DNA of 64,000 nt, taken from contig JAUSCD010000030.1 in the NCBI GenBank assembly GCA_030651695.1, positions 1 to 64,000 of the forward strand, written 5' to 3'. Below are positions 49,227 to 59,331 of this stretch, one piece after another; position 1 is the stretch's first letter, and each line of letters starts with the position of its first letter. The translations under genes were made by a program, and so were the position numbers. This stretch comes from Pseudohongiella sp. Lineage in GTDB: Bacteria > Pseudomonadota > Gammaproteobacteria > Pseudomonadales > Pseudohongiellaceae. The notes below the pieces were generated by a model, which was not told where the DNA came from, did not search any database, and saw only the letters and a list, made by a program, of their open reading frames with translations.

Positions 49227-49799
49227 TTACTGCCCGGAATAAACATCTACCTCAATCCTTATCTCATTAGGCAGCGCCACAGTATCGTCCCACCAGCCAG
49301 TCCCGACATCAAAGTCCAGTCGATTGACCGTCACTTCGCTGGTCAGGTGAAAGCGCGGACGGCCGTTGTGCATTTCCATGTCGATGGTGAAAGGGAAGCT
49401 GATCGGGTGCGTTTTGTCGCGGATTGTCAGCTGACCGTCGGCCACGAAGGAGTTGACTGATTGCAGCCGGCACTGGCTGGCTTGAAAGGCAGCCATCGGG
49501 TACTGTTCCGCGTTGAACATGTCCTCATCAAGCAGGTATTCTTTCACTTCACTGGAATCGACGTGGATGTCGGCAATCGGGATCGAGACATTGATGTTGC
49601 AGGCGCCCGGATTAGCGGTGTCGATGTCGAAAGTGGCATCAACATTGCGGAATTCACCCTGGCCGGGCACATCTTCATAGGAGTAATGGAATATCACCCG
49701 TGACTCGCTGGGGGCGAGTGTCCAGGTGGCGGCTTGCGCTGAAAGGCCGATGAGTGCGGCAAGTGACAGCAGTCCCGTGCGGGAAATCAGTGTTCGCAT
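49227..49799 (-). CDS. YceI family periplasmic protein
   Basis: Signal peptide; ATWTLAPSESRVIFHYSYEDVPGQGEFRNVDATFDID. Confidence 0.92.
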   Translation of the reverse strand: MRTLISRTGLLSLAALIGLSAQAATWTLAPSESRVIFHYSYEDVPGQGEFRNVDATFDIDTANPGACNINVSIPIADIHVDSSEVKEYLLDEDMFNAEQYPMAAFQASQCRLQSVNSFVADGQLTIRDKTHPISFPFTIDMEMHNGRPRFHLTSEVTVNRLDFDVGTGWWDDTVALPNEIRIEVDVYSGQ

Positions 49800-49930
49800 G
49801 TTAGGATAGCTCCAGATTGAAATTTGAATTGTGAAATTTGAGTAGAGTGCAGCCATTGCTGATGAACTGCATTTTATGGTTTTTTCCCCAATAGTACGAG
49901 TCGCTTGTTGTCGACATTGCAAAGGAGAGG

Positions 49931-51094
49931 ATGGAAATGATGCTTCGTTCTGTATTGAAAACGCTTGCCAGCACAGGTTTGATGCTGACTGTAGCCGCCG
50001 TAAGCGCGCAGGAGCGTACTTTTACCGCTGCCCAGCATGACTATCGGGTGGTACCCGTGGCCGAGGGCCTGGTCCAGCCATGGTCGATGGCCTGGCTGCC
50101 AAATGGGGACATGCTGATTACTGAGAAACCGGGCCGCCTGCGCCTTGTCCGCGATGGCAGGCTGTTGCCAGAGGCTATTGCGGGCGTTCCCGAGGTGTTC
50201 TACCAGGGACAGGGCGGTCTGTTCGAGGTGCTGCCGCATCCGGATTTCGCTGACAATCAAACGATTTACCTGAGTTTTGCCAAGCCCGTCGGCGAAGGTT
50301 CAACAACGGCTGTCGTGCGTGCGCGTCTGGAGAATAGCCGCCTGACCGATGTGACAGAGATCTTCTCAGCCAATGCGAGCGGCCGCAGCCACTACGGCGG
50401 CAAGCTGGTTTTTGATAACGAAGGCCATCTGTTCCTGACTCTGGGAGACCGCCAGGCGCCCTCAACCGGCGACCTGACCACGCACCCGGCGCAGGACCTG
50501 AGCAACCATCAGGGTGTCATCGTGCGCCTGAATGAAGACGGCACCGTGCCAGGCGACAACCCCTTCGTCGGCGAGCAGGGTGTGCTGCCGGAGATCTGGA
50601 GCTATGGGCACCGTAGTCCGCAGGGGCTGGCATTTCACCCGGAAACCGGTGATCTGTGGATGACCGAACATGGCCCCCAGGGTGGTGATGAACTGAATCT
50701 GGTTACCCCCAAAGCCAATTACGGCTGGCCCGTGGTCGGTTACGGTGTCAACTATGGGTCTAGCTCACCGATTCATGAGCGCCAGACGCTCAGCGGCATG
50801 GAATCTCCTGTGCGCTTCTGGGTGCCATCCATCGGGACCTCCGGCCTGATGATCTACAACGGCGACAAGTTCCCGGAGTGGAATGGCGATATTTTTGTTG
50901 GCGGATTGGCGCCCGGGCTGGTCTCCAGACTCGAGATGGCTGAAGGCTTCCGCAGCGTCATCCGCGAAGAAGAGCTGGTTTATGGTATGGGCCGTGTCCG
51001 CGACGTCCGCCAGGGTCCGGATGGCTACATTTATGTGGCTCTCGAGGACCGTCAGGGGGCACCGACTGCGGTTGTCAGGATGGAGCCGCGTTGA
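49931..51094 (+). CDS. PQQ-dependent sugar dehydrogenase (YliI-like)
   Basis: GLVQPWSMAWLPNGDMLITEKPGRLRLV; EIWSYGHRSPQGLAFHPETGDLWMTEHGPQGGDELN. Confidence 0.94.
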   Translation: MEMMLRSVLKTLASTGLMLTVAAVSAQERTFTAAQHDYRVVPVAEGLVQPWSMAWLPNGDMLITEKPGRLRLVRDGRLLPEAIAGVPEVFYQGQGGLFEVLPHPDFADNQTIYLSFAKPVGEGSTTAVVRARLENSRLTDVTEIFSANASGRSHYGGKLVFDNEGHLFLTLGDRQAPSTGDLTTHPAQDLSNHQGVIVRLNEDGTVPGDNPFVGEQGVLPEIWSYGHRSPQGLAFHPETGDLWMTEHGPQGGDELNLVTPKANYGWPVVGYGVNYGSSSPIHERQTLSGMESPVRFWVPSIGTSGLMIYNGDKFPEWNGDIFVGGLAPGLVSRLEMAEGFRSVIREEELVYGMGRVRDVRQGPDGYIYVALEDRQGAPTAVVRMEPR

Positions 51095-51102
51095 GGCCGT
51101 AA

Positions 51103-51123
51103 AAAGGGGGGCATACCCCCTTT
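51103..51123 (+). terminator. Putative intrinsic terminator hairpin
   Basis: AAAGGGGG-gcata-CCCCCTTT just after the sugar dehydrogenase stop; weak U-tract. Confidence 0.5.
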
Positions 51124-51305
51124 CAAAACGACGTGTGGGCTTTACTGTCGCAAATCTTGATAGCGTTTCATCACAGTTGTGGAATAACAGGCTATTGGAT
51201 TTTTGCTCGTCTATGCTAGGCTGGTACAACACAATAACGAGGGGAGATTGAGTAGCAGTACTCCCCCATACCAGCCTGTGCTGGCCTATAAAAAGGTAGC
51301 CTGCA

Positions 51306-52469
51306 ATGCGTTTGTCCAGTTTCCGCGTTCTTCCGCCTGTCCGTTCGCTTTTGTTGTCAGCCATCTGCTTCAGCGCCATGCCATCGGTGCTCGCGCAACC
51401 GGGTAATACACAAACCCTCGATCCCACCGGTCCGATGCCCTACGACATTGTGGTCGACTGGATTCAGCCCTTTGCACAACAAGGTTATACCTGGGGCGGG
51501 AATTCCGGCATCCATATCGAATCCAAAGACCGCATACTGATTGTGCAGCGCGGTGAAACCGAACTGCCCGACCCGATTCCGCCGGAATACACCAACTTCC
51601 CCGGTTCCATGGGCTGGAATGTTATCCAGGGCCGCGGCCGCACCTGGCAGAATCTGCTTTATGTGATTAACAGCGAGGGTGAGCTGCTCGAGGTGTGGGA
51701 TCAGTGGGATCATTTGTGGGCAGGTACTGATGGGCCCGGACCACACCGTCTGCGCGTGAGTCCATATGATCCGGAGCGTAAAGTCTGGGTGGTAGAAGAA
51801 ACCGGTCACGTCATCTACATTTTTTCGCAGGACGGCAAAGAGCTGCTTAAGACTCTGGGTGTAAAAAATGTGTCAGCATCAGATCGAACACATTTCGGTA
51901 AGCCGCAGGATGTAGTATTCCTGCCCGACGGCCACGTGCTGGTTGCCGATGGGCTGGAAAATGCGCGTGTAGTGATATTGAACAGTGACGGAGAATACGT
52001 CTCTGAATTTGGTACGCGGGGAGAGGCGCCAGGTCAGTTCCGGAGTGTGCATGGTATGGCGCTGGGACCTGACAATATGCTCTATGTGGTGGACCGCGAT
52101 GCGTTGAACGTACAGGTATTTGAGCAAACAAATCGTGGGGTGCCCGGTGCGACTCCTGAATTTGAATTCAGAGCGCGCTGGCTGGGCCCGAATTTCCCGC
52201 TGGATATTATTGTGAGTGAGGAATATGCCTGGGTTACCGATATCCGTCCGACAAAAGTCATGCAGTTTGATCTGCAGGGTAATCATGTCTATACATGGTT
52301 GTTGCCCGGAGAGGGGCCGACGGCGTGGTTGGAGATGCATTCATTTGCAGTCGATGCTGACGGCAATTTGTATGGTACGGACAATCAGTACGCTCGTCCT
52401 CAGAAGCTGGTGCCACGGGCAGATGCTGATCCAAAACATCTGGTGCAGCCACAATACATTCCGCGTTGA
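51306..52469 (+). CDS. NHL-repeat/6-bladed beta-propeller exported protein
   Basis: Signal peptide; FGKPQDVVFLPDGHVLVADGLENARVVILNSDGEYVSEFGTRGEAPGQFRSVHGMALGPDNMLYVVDRDALNVQVF. Confidence 0.88.
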   Translation: MRLSSFRVLPPVRSLLLSAICFSAMPSVLAQPGNTQTLDPTGPMPYDIVVDWIQPFAQQGYTWGGNSGIHIESKDRILIVQRGETELPDPIPPEYTNFPGSMGWNVIQGRGRTWQNLLYVINSEGELLEVWDQWDHLWAGTDGPGPHRLRVSPYDPERKVWVVEETGHVIYIFSQDGKELLKTLGVKNVSASDRTHFGKPQDVVFLPDGHVLVADGLENARVVILNSDGEYVSEFGTRGEAPGQFRSVHGMALGPDNMLYVVDRDALNVQVFEQTNRGVPGATPEFEFRARWLGPNFPLDIIVSEEYAWVTDIRPTKVMQFDLQGNHVYTWLLPGEGPTAWLEMHSFAVDADGNLYGTDNQYARPQKLVPRADADPKHLVQPQYIPR

Positions 52470-52493
52470 GTACAGTTGCAGTGCTCAACGCGG
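52461..52493. terminator. Bidirectional terminator-like stem-loop spanning the propeller gene stop
   Basis: CCGCGTTGAG ... CTCAACGCGG perfect 10-bp stem between convergent genes. Confidence 0.5.
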
Positions 52494-52528
52494 GATATAG
52501 TTTGACCATGTGTTTCAGGTCTCAGAGA

Positions 52529-52672
52529 TCAATTGGTTGCATCCTGAACAGCGTCGGAAACTTCTTCCACGGCGTCGTCAATATCTTCGCCCATGCGCTC
52601 AGCCGGTCCTTTTTCCTCGCAAGCGCTCAATCCCATCAGACTGATCATAAACAACAAGGGGATGATCTTCAT
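52529..52672 (-). CDS. Small entericidin-like lipoprotein
   Basis: MKIIPLLFMISLMGLSACEEKGPAERMGEDIDDAVEEVSDAVQDATN* (47 aa), lipobox LSAC; absent from the ORF track by size. Confidence 0.75.
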   Translation of the reverse strand: MKIIPLLFMISLMGLSACEEKGPAERMGEDIDDAVEEVSDAVQDATN

Positions 52673-52799
52673 AAGGTATTACTCCATTAGATTTACAATC
52701 GGGACGCCCGCCGGAAAGCCCATCCCGATTGATATTCCAACCGACACGGGTTTTCCGGATGCTGTAGCGTTTTACCTGTAGCAGCAACAGCTGAAAGTA

Positions 52800-52997
52800 T
52801 CAGAGCGAGTCCAGATATTCATCAACTTCCTTGCGCACGCGATCTTTTTCCTGGCCGTACTTTTCCTGCAGTACACCAACCAGCCGTTCGCGGTTACCTT
52901 TGATTTGTTCGAATTCATCGTCGGTGATCTTGCCCCACTTGGATTGAATCGAACCTTTCATCTGTTTCCATTTGCCTTCAACGATATCACTATTCAT
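52800..52997 (-). CDS. CsbD family stress protein
   Basis: MNSDIVEGKWKQMKGSIQSKWGKITDDEFEQIKGNRERLVGVLQEKYGQEKDRVRKEVDEYL. Confidence 0.95.
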   Translation of the reverse strand: MNSDIVEGKWKQMKGSIQSKWGKITDDEFEQIKGNRERLVGVLQEKYGQEKDRVRKEVDEYLDSL

Positions 52998-53027
52998 TTG
53001 CTCGTCCTCTGTGCTAACAACACGTTG

Positions 53028-53204
53028 CTATAGGGTGGGTGGTTTTCCTTGCACCGCTCTGGCCACCATCGCAATAACGAACAGGACCAGAAAGATAAAG
53101 AAAAGTATTTGTGCAATGCTTGCGGCAGTACCTGCGATTCCGGTAAAGCCGAAAAGCGCCGCAATAATTGCGATGACCAGAAATGTAAGCGCCCAACTAA
53201 GCAT
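53028..53204 (-). CDS. DUF1328 (YtjA-like) small membrane protein
   Basis: [53 protein letters not shown]; start 53204 with agg-type RBS upstream. Confidence 0.93.
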   Translation of the reverse strand: MLSWALTFLVIAIIAALFGFTGIAGTAASIAQILFFIFLVLFVIAMVARAVQGKPPTL

Positions 53205-53468
53205 GATGTGACCTCCTTTTGATATTGAACATTCCTGAAAGAGTGTCGCCTCGCACTTTAAGAGGCGCCCATGTCTTAGACTTTGCAATGCCCGTGCCAG
53301 ATAGAAGATAGTTTTGTTTATCAGCAGCTTATGATTAGTGCGAAGTGCGCAGGGGCCAGAATTTGTCGGGTGAAGCCAACACATTCCAGAGTGTTTTCGT
53401 AAGTTGCTGATTTTAAAGGGCAGAGGTGTTGGGTGTGGGCGACAAAGGTGGGGGCCTCCGAACCCACA

Positions 53469-54830
53469 CTACTCGGGAATCTTGCGAAACTGCGCGGGAT
53501 CGAGTTTATGTCGTTTGAGAAGTTTGTAGAACTCGCTGCGGTTGCGTTCAGACAGTCTTGCTGCCAGCGCAATATTGCCCTCTGTCATATTGAGCAAGCG
53601 CAGCAGATAGTCGTGTTCGAATTGTTCACGCGCCTGACTGAGGCCGACCAGACGTTCCGGCTTGAATCTCAGAGCGCGCTCGACCAGCGCGAGCGAGATT
53701 AATGGAGTAGAGGTCAGTACCACACATTGCTCTACGATATTGAGAAGCTGGCGCACATTGCCGGGCCACGGCGCGCTGACAAGCAGGGCCATGGCTTCGG
53801 GGGAAAAGCGCACAGGGTCTTTATCATGACGCGCAGATAACATCTGGCAGAAATGATTGGCAAGTAAGGAGATGTCCTCGCGCCGGTCTGAAAGCGGCGG
53901 CAGCTCCAGTGTGATGACATTCAGACGATAGAACAGATCCTCCCGAAATGTGCCTAGTGCCACTTTTTTTACGAGGTCATTGTGAGTTGCCGCTATGATG
54001 CGCACATCCACGGCCACCGTTTCCGTCGACCCCACAGGGCGTACTTCGTGCTGCTCCAGAACGCGCAGCAGTTTGGCCTGAGCCGCGATAGACATATCGC
54101 CAATTTCATCGAGGAACACGGTGCCGCGATTTGCCGCCTGAAAAAGCCCCCGATGAGGTTTGGTGGCGCCGGTAAATGAGCCGGCGACGTGACCAAACAA
54201 CTCCGATTCCAGCAAAGCCTCTGGCATTGCCGCGCAGTTGAGCGCCAGAAAGGGTTTATTGCTGCGCGCGCTGGCCTTGTGGATCGCGCCGGCGAGAAGT
54301 TCTTTGCCTGTGCCAGTCTGACTCTGGATCAGCACGCTGACATCGGTTACCGCCGCCGCCCGGGTTTGTTGCAGAAGATTTTCCATAATCTGACTGCAGC
54401 TGATGATTTCTGAACGCCATGCCTGATCGCTGGCATCGCTCTCCTGGTGCTCCATCTCCCCGCTCTGATGCAGTGCTTTCTCGATATGGGCCAGTAAGAT
54501 CCTGGCATCAAATGGTTTGACAAGGTAACTGAAAACACCCTTTTGCGTTGCGGCAACGGCCTCGGGTATGGTGCCATGAGCGGTCAGCATGATGACGGGC
54601 AAGCGCAGATTACTTTGTTGTATCCGGTCAAACAGTTCCATCCCATCCATGTCAGGCATGCGCAGATCAGTCACCACCACATGGGGCCGGAATACCGACA
54701 ACCGTGTCAATGCAGTGTGCGCGTTGTTGACGGCACTCACATCATAACCACTGGCTTTCAGTCGGACACTGATCAGGTGCAGCAGGTCATTATCATCATC
54801 GACCAGAAGAATTCTCCGTCTGTTTTTCAT
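53469..54830 (-). CDS. glrR: Sigma-54-dependent response regulator (GlrR/QseF-like)
   Basis: Receiver (VVVTDLRMPDMDGMELF), AAA+ (GTGKELLAGAIH, ELFGHVAGSFTGATKPHRGLFQAANRGTVFLDEIGDM), C-terminal HTH. Confidence 0.92.
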   Translation of the reverse strand: MKNRRRILLVDDDNDLLHLISVRLKASGYDVSAVNNAHTALTRLSVFRPHVVVTDLRMPDMDGMELFDRIQQSNLRLPVIMLTAHGTIPEAVAATQKGVFSYLVKPFDARILLAHIEKALHQSGEMEHQESDASDQAWRSEIISCSQIMENLLQQTRAAAVTDVSVLIQSQTGTGKELLAGAIHKASARSNKPFLALNCAAMPEALLESELFGHVAGSFTGATKPHRGLFQAANRGTVFLDEIGDMSIAAQAKLLRVLEQHEVRPVGSTETVAVDVRIIAATHNDLVKKVALGTFREDLFYRLNVITLELPPLSDRREDISLLANHFCQMLSARHDKDPVRFSPEAMALLVSAPWPGNVRQLLNIVEQCVVLTSTPLISLALVERALRFKPERLVGLSQAREQFEHDYLLRLLNMTEGNIALAARLSERNRSEFYKLLKRHKLDPAQFRKIPE

Positions 54831-54834
54831 TCAG

Positions 54835-55344
54835 TTATCCCCCCTCCGGCTCGCGTCTGTCGATTTTTCTTTCGATGGTTGTGAGAGCTTCTATTTGCTC
54901 GCGTAACAAATATACCTGCAGACGCATCTCCAGTACCTGTCGCCACAAATCTGCAAGGGCGAGGTAGTCATTTCTTACCGCGCTGGTTCTTGCATGCTGC
55001 TCAAATTCATCCAGTAACGCCAGTGCGCGCTGTTCCTGAGGCGTGTGTTGCCGGGGTATTTGCAAATCAGGTGACCGCACGGTTGTTGCACTGACCAGCA
55101 AGGCAAGCTGAACAAGTGATTCATGTTCTTCGGTGATGCCCGTATTGGATTCGAGCCGCGTCTGTTCCTGGCGTAAAGACCCGGGTGTTGCAGCGGTAGC
55201 CCAGAGGTAAAAATCCATAGCTCCCAAATGCCCGGGGTGCTCACCGGCCTGTTGAAGCTGTGGCGTTGTTGTACAGGCAACCATTGTTGTCAGAGTTGCA
55301 AGCAGAAAAAAAAGGTACTTTCCCGCGACGATTTCCGTTTTCAA
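54835..55344 (-). CDS. QseG/YfhG-like lipoprotein
   Basis: Lipoprotein signal (FFLLATLTTMVAC), location between GlrK- and GlrR-like genes; coiled-coil C-terminus. Confidence 0.7.
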   Translation of the reverse strand: MKTEIVAGKYLFFLLATLTTMVACTTTPQLQQAGEHPGHLGAMDFYLWATAATPGSLRQEQTRLESNTGITEEHESLVQLALLVSATTVRSPDLQIPRQHTPQEQRALALLDEFEQHARTSAVRNDYLALADLWRQVLEMRLQVYLLREQIEALTTIERKIDRREPEGG

Positions 55345-56840
55345 CGTGTTTCTCCATTTGTGTTGTCATCAATCCGTTTCTGCGGCAGCGGCAGGGTCAC
55401 ACGAAAACACGCTCCTTTAGCGACCTCGCACACTTCAATCCTGCCGCCCGCGGCCAGCACATACTCGCGCGCAATGGCGAGCCCCAGTCCCGTGCCATCG
55501 ATTGCGCCACGTGGTTTCGCAGAACCCTGGTAAAACGCCGTGAACACTTTTGTCCTTTCTGCAAGCGGCACACCCGGCCCTTCGTCTGCAACATCAAAAA
55601 CCACGCCGTCATCACGTGTAAACAGTCTCAGTGTAATCACGCCATCTGCAGGTGAAAACTTCAGCGCATTGGTAAAAATATTGTCAACAACTACCCTCAG
55701 GCGCTCCGGATCCGCAAGCACCACCAGTTTCTCCATTTCCCTGTGCACTTTAATCCTGTTGGAAGTCACAGGCCATTGATGCGCCGCCACAACAGCTTCC
55801 ACAATCTGATCAAAACGCACTGGTTCGGGCATGGCGTTGAGCACAGCGAAATTCTGCGAGTTGTGACGCAGAACATCCTCGATAAGCATCTGCAGGCGCT
55901 GACCGTTGGTAATGATGATGCGACTGACCTCACGTTGCTCATCGTTGAGCGGACCCACTACACCTTCGCCAAGCAAAGCGGCTCCTTCCTGCATGGAGGC
56001 GAGCGGAGTCTTCAACTCATGTGAGATGTGGCGCAAAAACGAGGCGCGTTGCTGTTCCAGTTCGTTGAGACGACTTCGCAGCCAGTCCAGGCGCACGCCA
56101 AGAGACTGCAAGTCGCGAGGCCCGGTAATCTCGATGGAATCTTTATAGGACCCACTGCCGAGGCGATTGATGGCACTGTCAATCTGTTGCAAAGGTCGGG
56201 TAATCAACGTCACAAAAAGGGCGGCAAGCCCGGATGCAGCTGCTATAAAAAGCAATGCCTGTATTGTCAGTGCTTGCTGAGTGGCGTCAGTTCGCTCACG
56301 CAGCAAGCTCTGCCGCGTGGTTATCCATTGCGCTATATTATCGGACAAGTCGTAGGCCGTGTCAGAAAGTCCGGCATACGCCGCCTCCGCAAGTCTGCGC
56401 TCCTGTGTATTTGCTAGCAAGGCAGACGCGCTGGCCTCGGCATCGAGAAGATTTGTTGCGATCTCTGTGACGTCGCCGGTCATGTTGTCCAGTGCAAGTA
56501 ACTGAGCAACAGCTGCGTGAAACTCGGTTTTCCTGTTGTTATAAACCTGTAACAGGCTCTCATCACGCAGTATAAGGAACTGCAGCGCACTTCGTTCCAT
56601 GCCAAGAGTTTGTTCAATTATTTGCCGGCTTGTACTCATTGCCGTAGCGGCAGCCGTTACAGCCTCCTGGCTCTGGTGACTCTGCCGGTCGAGTTGGCGG
56701 ACAGTGGCCAGCAGGGCCGTGACCAACAGGGTAGCGACCACCATAAAGCCGATAATAGTCAGCTGCCGGATGGACTGTGCTCTGAACAGTAACATTCTCA
56801 CCTCCTGTGACCGGTTACATGCGGGGCAACTCCAACCCAT
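55341..56840 (-). CDS. glrK: Sensor histidine kinase (GlrK/QseE-like)
   Basis: Two TMs, HAMP, ASFLRHISHELKTPLASMQEGAALLGEGVVGPL, DEGPGVPLAERTKVFTAFYQGSAKPRGAIDGTGLGLAIARE; likely start inside this ORF (MLLFRAQSIRQL). Confidence 0.9.
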   Translation of the reverse strand: MGWSCPACNRSQEVRMLLFRAQSIRQLTIIGFMVVATLLVTALLATVRQLDRQSHQSQEAVTAAATAMSTSRQIIEQTLGMERSALQFLILRDESLLQVYNNRKTEFHAAVAQLLALDNMTGDVTEIATNLLDAEASASALLANTQERRLAEAAYAGLSDTAYDLSDNIAQWITTRQSLLRERTDATQQALTIQALLFIAAASGLAALFVTLITRPLQQIDSAINRLGSGSYKDSIEITGPRDLQSLGVRLDWLRSRLNELEQQRASFLRHISHELKTPLASMQEGAALLGEGVVGPLNDEQREVSRIIITNGQRLQMLIEDVLRHNSQNFAVLNAMPEPVRFDQIVEAVVAAHQWPVTSNRIKVHREMEKLVVLADPERLRVVVDNIFTNALKFSPADGVITLRLFTRDDGVVFDVADEGPGVPLAERTKVFTAFYQGSAKPRGAIDGTGLGLAIAREYVLAAGGRIEVCEVAKGACFRVTLPLPQKRIDDNTNGETR

Positions 56841-57011
56841 GTTCGATGCGCCTCATCAGCGGCGCAAGCGGGTCTGAACATGGTGTCAGCGGGTGCTTTG
56901 TTCTGAAGCGCATCCTAACATCCTCCGCGCCGGCAGGAAATTTGATATTGCGCTGAAGCAACCAAATGCTGAGTATCACAAGCGGGAGCGAACTCCGTGT
57001 CCGCTCCGTTG

Positions 57012-57980
57012 TCAGGTGTGCGAGCCCAGTGCCCGGGGTGGCCGTGGCAACAAAACCGGTGTGTTCTGCTTGTAGTGCTGATAGCTGGCGTCTTTGCCCC
57101 AGCGTTTGTCAGAGCGGGCCTCCAGCAAAGGTATTCCGCTGACGCGTGTCAGCAGTATTACCACAAAAAACGGAGAGATCAGGCTGAGCAGCTGCCAGCC
57201 GCTGAGAACCGGTGCAGCCACCAGCGCAACGCCAATCCACAGAAGAATTTCGCCAAAATAGTTGGGGTGCCGGGACCACGCCCACAAACCGCTGTTAATA
57301 AACTTACCCTCGTTTGCAGGTGTGGCCCGGAACCGCCGCTTTTGTCTGTCGGCCACTATTTCAATGAACAGACCTGTCGCCCAAAGTGCTATGCCTACGT
57401 AAGCCGCTGTTTCCATGGGCTGCCTGTTGCTGCTGGTAATCGCTGTCAACGCAGCTGCACTGGTCACAAACACCCACAATGCCTGAATGCTCCAGGTCAC
57501 CATAAAGCGGCTGAACACCGGTTTGATATCATCAAAGCGGCCATCGGAACCGTCTTTTCTGACACGCAGGAACAAAAAACTGCCCAGGCGTGCGGCCCAG
57601 ATGAAAATCATCATGGTCAGGATGATGGCGCGGGAATCCTGCCCCGGAGACAGATTGAGTGCCAGCAGTGCCAGCGTAATAAAACAAAGACTGCCGGTGA
57701 GATCAAAAAAATGCTCGGTCTGAGCCAGCCAGGAGGGCAGGAATATCAGCCAGTTGATGGCAAACGACAGGGCCGCGCAAATGGCCAGCACTGGCACGTT
57801 AAAGCCTGCAACATGAACCGTGGCGCCGCCTTGACTGCCGGCCGCGGTCAGCCCGGCTGCCACCAGCACAGTGACAATGATCACCATGATGGAACGGACG
57901 TGATTTACCTTTTCAGACTTCTTATTGTTGTCTTTGCCTGAATGACTCATGTCATCTCCCGGACGCAAGTTTCCAGCCAT
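57012..57980 (-). CDS. DUF1295 / steroid 5-alpha-reductase-like membrane protein
   Basis: RATPANEGKFINSGLWAWSRHPNYFGEILLWIGVALVAAPVLSGWQ. Confidence 0.9.
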   Translation of the reverse strand: MAGNLRPGDDMSHSGKDNNKKSEKVNHVRSIMVIIVTVLVAAGLTAAGSQGGATVHVAGFNVPVLAICAALSFAINWLIFLPSWLAQTEHFFDLTGSLCFITLALLALNLSPGQDSRAIILTMMIFIWAARLGSFLFLRVRKDGSDGRFDDIKPVFSRFMVTWSIQALWVFVTSAAALTAITSSNRQPMETAAYVGIALWATGLFIEIVADRQKRRFRATPANEGKFINSGLWAWSRHPNYFGEILLWIGVALVAAPVLSGWQLLSLISPFFVVILLTRVSGIPLLEARSDKRWGKDASYQHYKQNTPVLLPRPPRALGSHT

Positions 57981-58239
57981 GGCTGTTTCCTGGTTTTACG
58001 AACACGCTGCGATTTCAGTTTAGCGTCGTGTGTGCAGTTTAACGTGCTGAGGTGAAATCACGAAAAAGCACGACGGCATGAATAAAACGCCGCCTGCGGT
58101 GTAGCGGGTAACAAAAAGCGAGCAGCTACATCATGACCGGTGCGGCTGAATTTCTGGTTTACGATACTGCTGTTATTGTTGAGTAGGTGTAGAATGTCGC
58201 CTTCAAGCCGTAGTGCCGCGGCAACAGGGCAATAAAAAC

Positions 58240-59331
58240 ATGACTGGCCTGGATCTTGATTACCGTCACCGCACTACGCTGAGGTTCAGCCGTGCCTTGA
58301 TGATTATTATGGTCGTTGGTTCCATCGGCCGTACGTTTATTGCGTATCTGCCTGATTTTGTTGTCTGGCTGGGTTTTTTTAATGTGGCGCTGGCCGTAGT
58401 AGCCTACCTGGTTATCCGTAGCAAACGTTTGCTGCACTACGAATCTCAAATTGTCGTGGCTCTTTGTTTTATATACGTTTACCCGCTGTTCTTTACTACC
58501 GGCGGCGTCAATAGCCAGTATGTCTACTTCATGACGCTGATTCCCATGGTGGCAGCGCTTGTTGGCAGTGTTCGTATGACCTGGACAGTCTGTGTGATCC
58601 AACTGCTGCTTATTGTGCTGCTGTTCATGTTGGGTGATAGCATCCCCGACCTCACCGGTTACCCGTTTATAGAAGAGAAAACCCGTGTCAGAAGTGTCTG
58701 GTTGATGGTGGGGGTCATCATCGCCAGCTACTTTGGTGTCTATTTCCGCACAGCCTACGATGAACAATCCGTGATGCTCGACAATCTGGCCAGCGTTGAT
58801 TATCTGACCGGTCTGTTGAACCGACGCGCTCTGAAAGCGCGACTCGATAATGAATTGCAGCGTAGCGCACGTTCTGCCCAGCCTTTGTCAGTTCTGATGA
58901 TGGATGTTGATTTCTTTAAACAGTTCAATGATCAGCATGGACATGCCGCAGGTGATGACTGTCTGATCAAGGTTGCGCGCTGTCTGCGCAAACACACCCG
59001 TGCCGAAGACATTGTGTCGCGTTATGGCGGTGAGGAATTCCTGATTGTGTTAATCAACGCTGACGTCAAAGAAACCCTGACGGTCGCAGAAAAGCTGCGT
59101 CAGGCGATCGCAGACCTTGATCCGCTGGCCTGCGGCGATAATATCAGTGTGACGATTGGCGCTGCCTCTATGGCCCCGGCAACTTCGCTTGATCAGTTGC
59201 CGGAAGCGGAGGATCTGATTCGTGAAGCTGACGAGGCGCTCTATCGTGGCAAGGAGGCCGGACGCAATCGCGTGGAGTATTTTAATCGCTCCGAAACCAA
59301 GGCCATTAAAAGTAATCCGGCTTACACCTGA
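58240..59331 (+). CDS. Diguanylate cyclase (N-terminal TMs + GGDEF)
   Basis: DYLTGLLNRRALKARLDNEL, MMDVDFFKQFNDQHGHAAGDDCL, VSRYGGEEFLIVL (GGEEF). Confidence 0.93.
   Translation: MTGLDLDYRHRTTLRFSRALMIIMVVGSIGRTFIAYLPDFVVWLGFFNVALAVVAYLVIRSKRLLHYESQIVVALCFIYVYPLFFTTGGVNSQYVYFMTLIPMVAALVGSVRMTWTVCVIQLLLIVLLFMLGDSIPDLTGYPFIEEKTRVRSVWLMVGVIIASYFGVYFRTAYDEQSVMLDNLASVDYLTGLLNRRALKARLDNELQRSARSAQPLSVLMMDVDFFKQFNDQHGHAAGDDCLIKVARCLRKHTRAEDIVSRYGGEEFLIVLINADVKETLTVAEKLRQAIADLDPLACGDNISVTIGAASMAPATSLDQLPEAEDLIREADEALYRGKEAGRNRVEYFNRSETKAIKSNPAYT

Noticed and set aside
56997-57941. 314-aa plus ORF opposite the DUF1295 gene
   Set aside because: Shadow ORF; Cys/His/Gln-rich translation without domain features, while the minus strand encodes a coherent membrane protein.
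58159-58767. 202-aa minus ORF over the diguanylate cyclase N-terminus
   Set aside because: Antisense to TM/GGDEF protein; His/Gln-rich nonsense composition.
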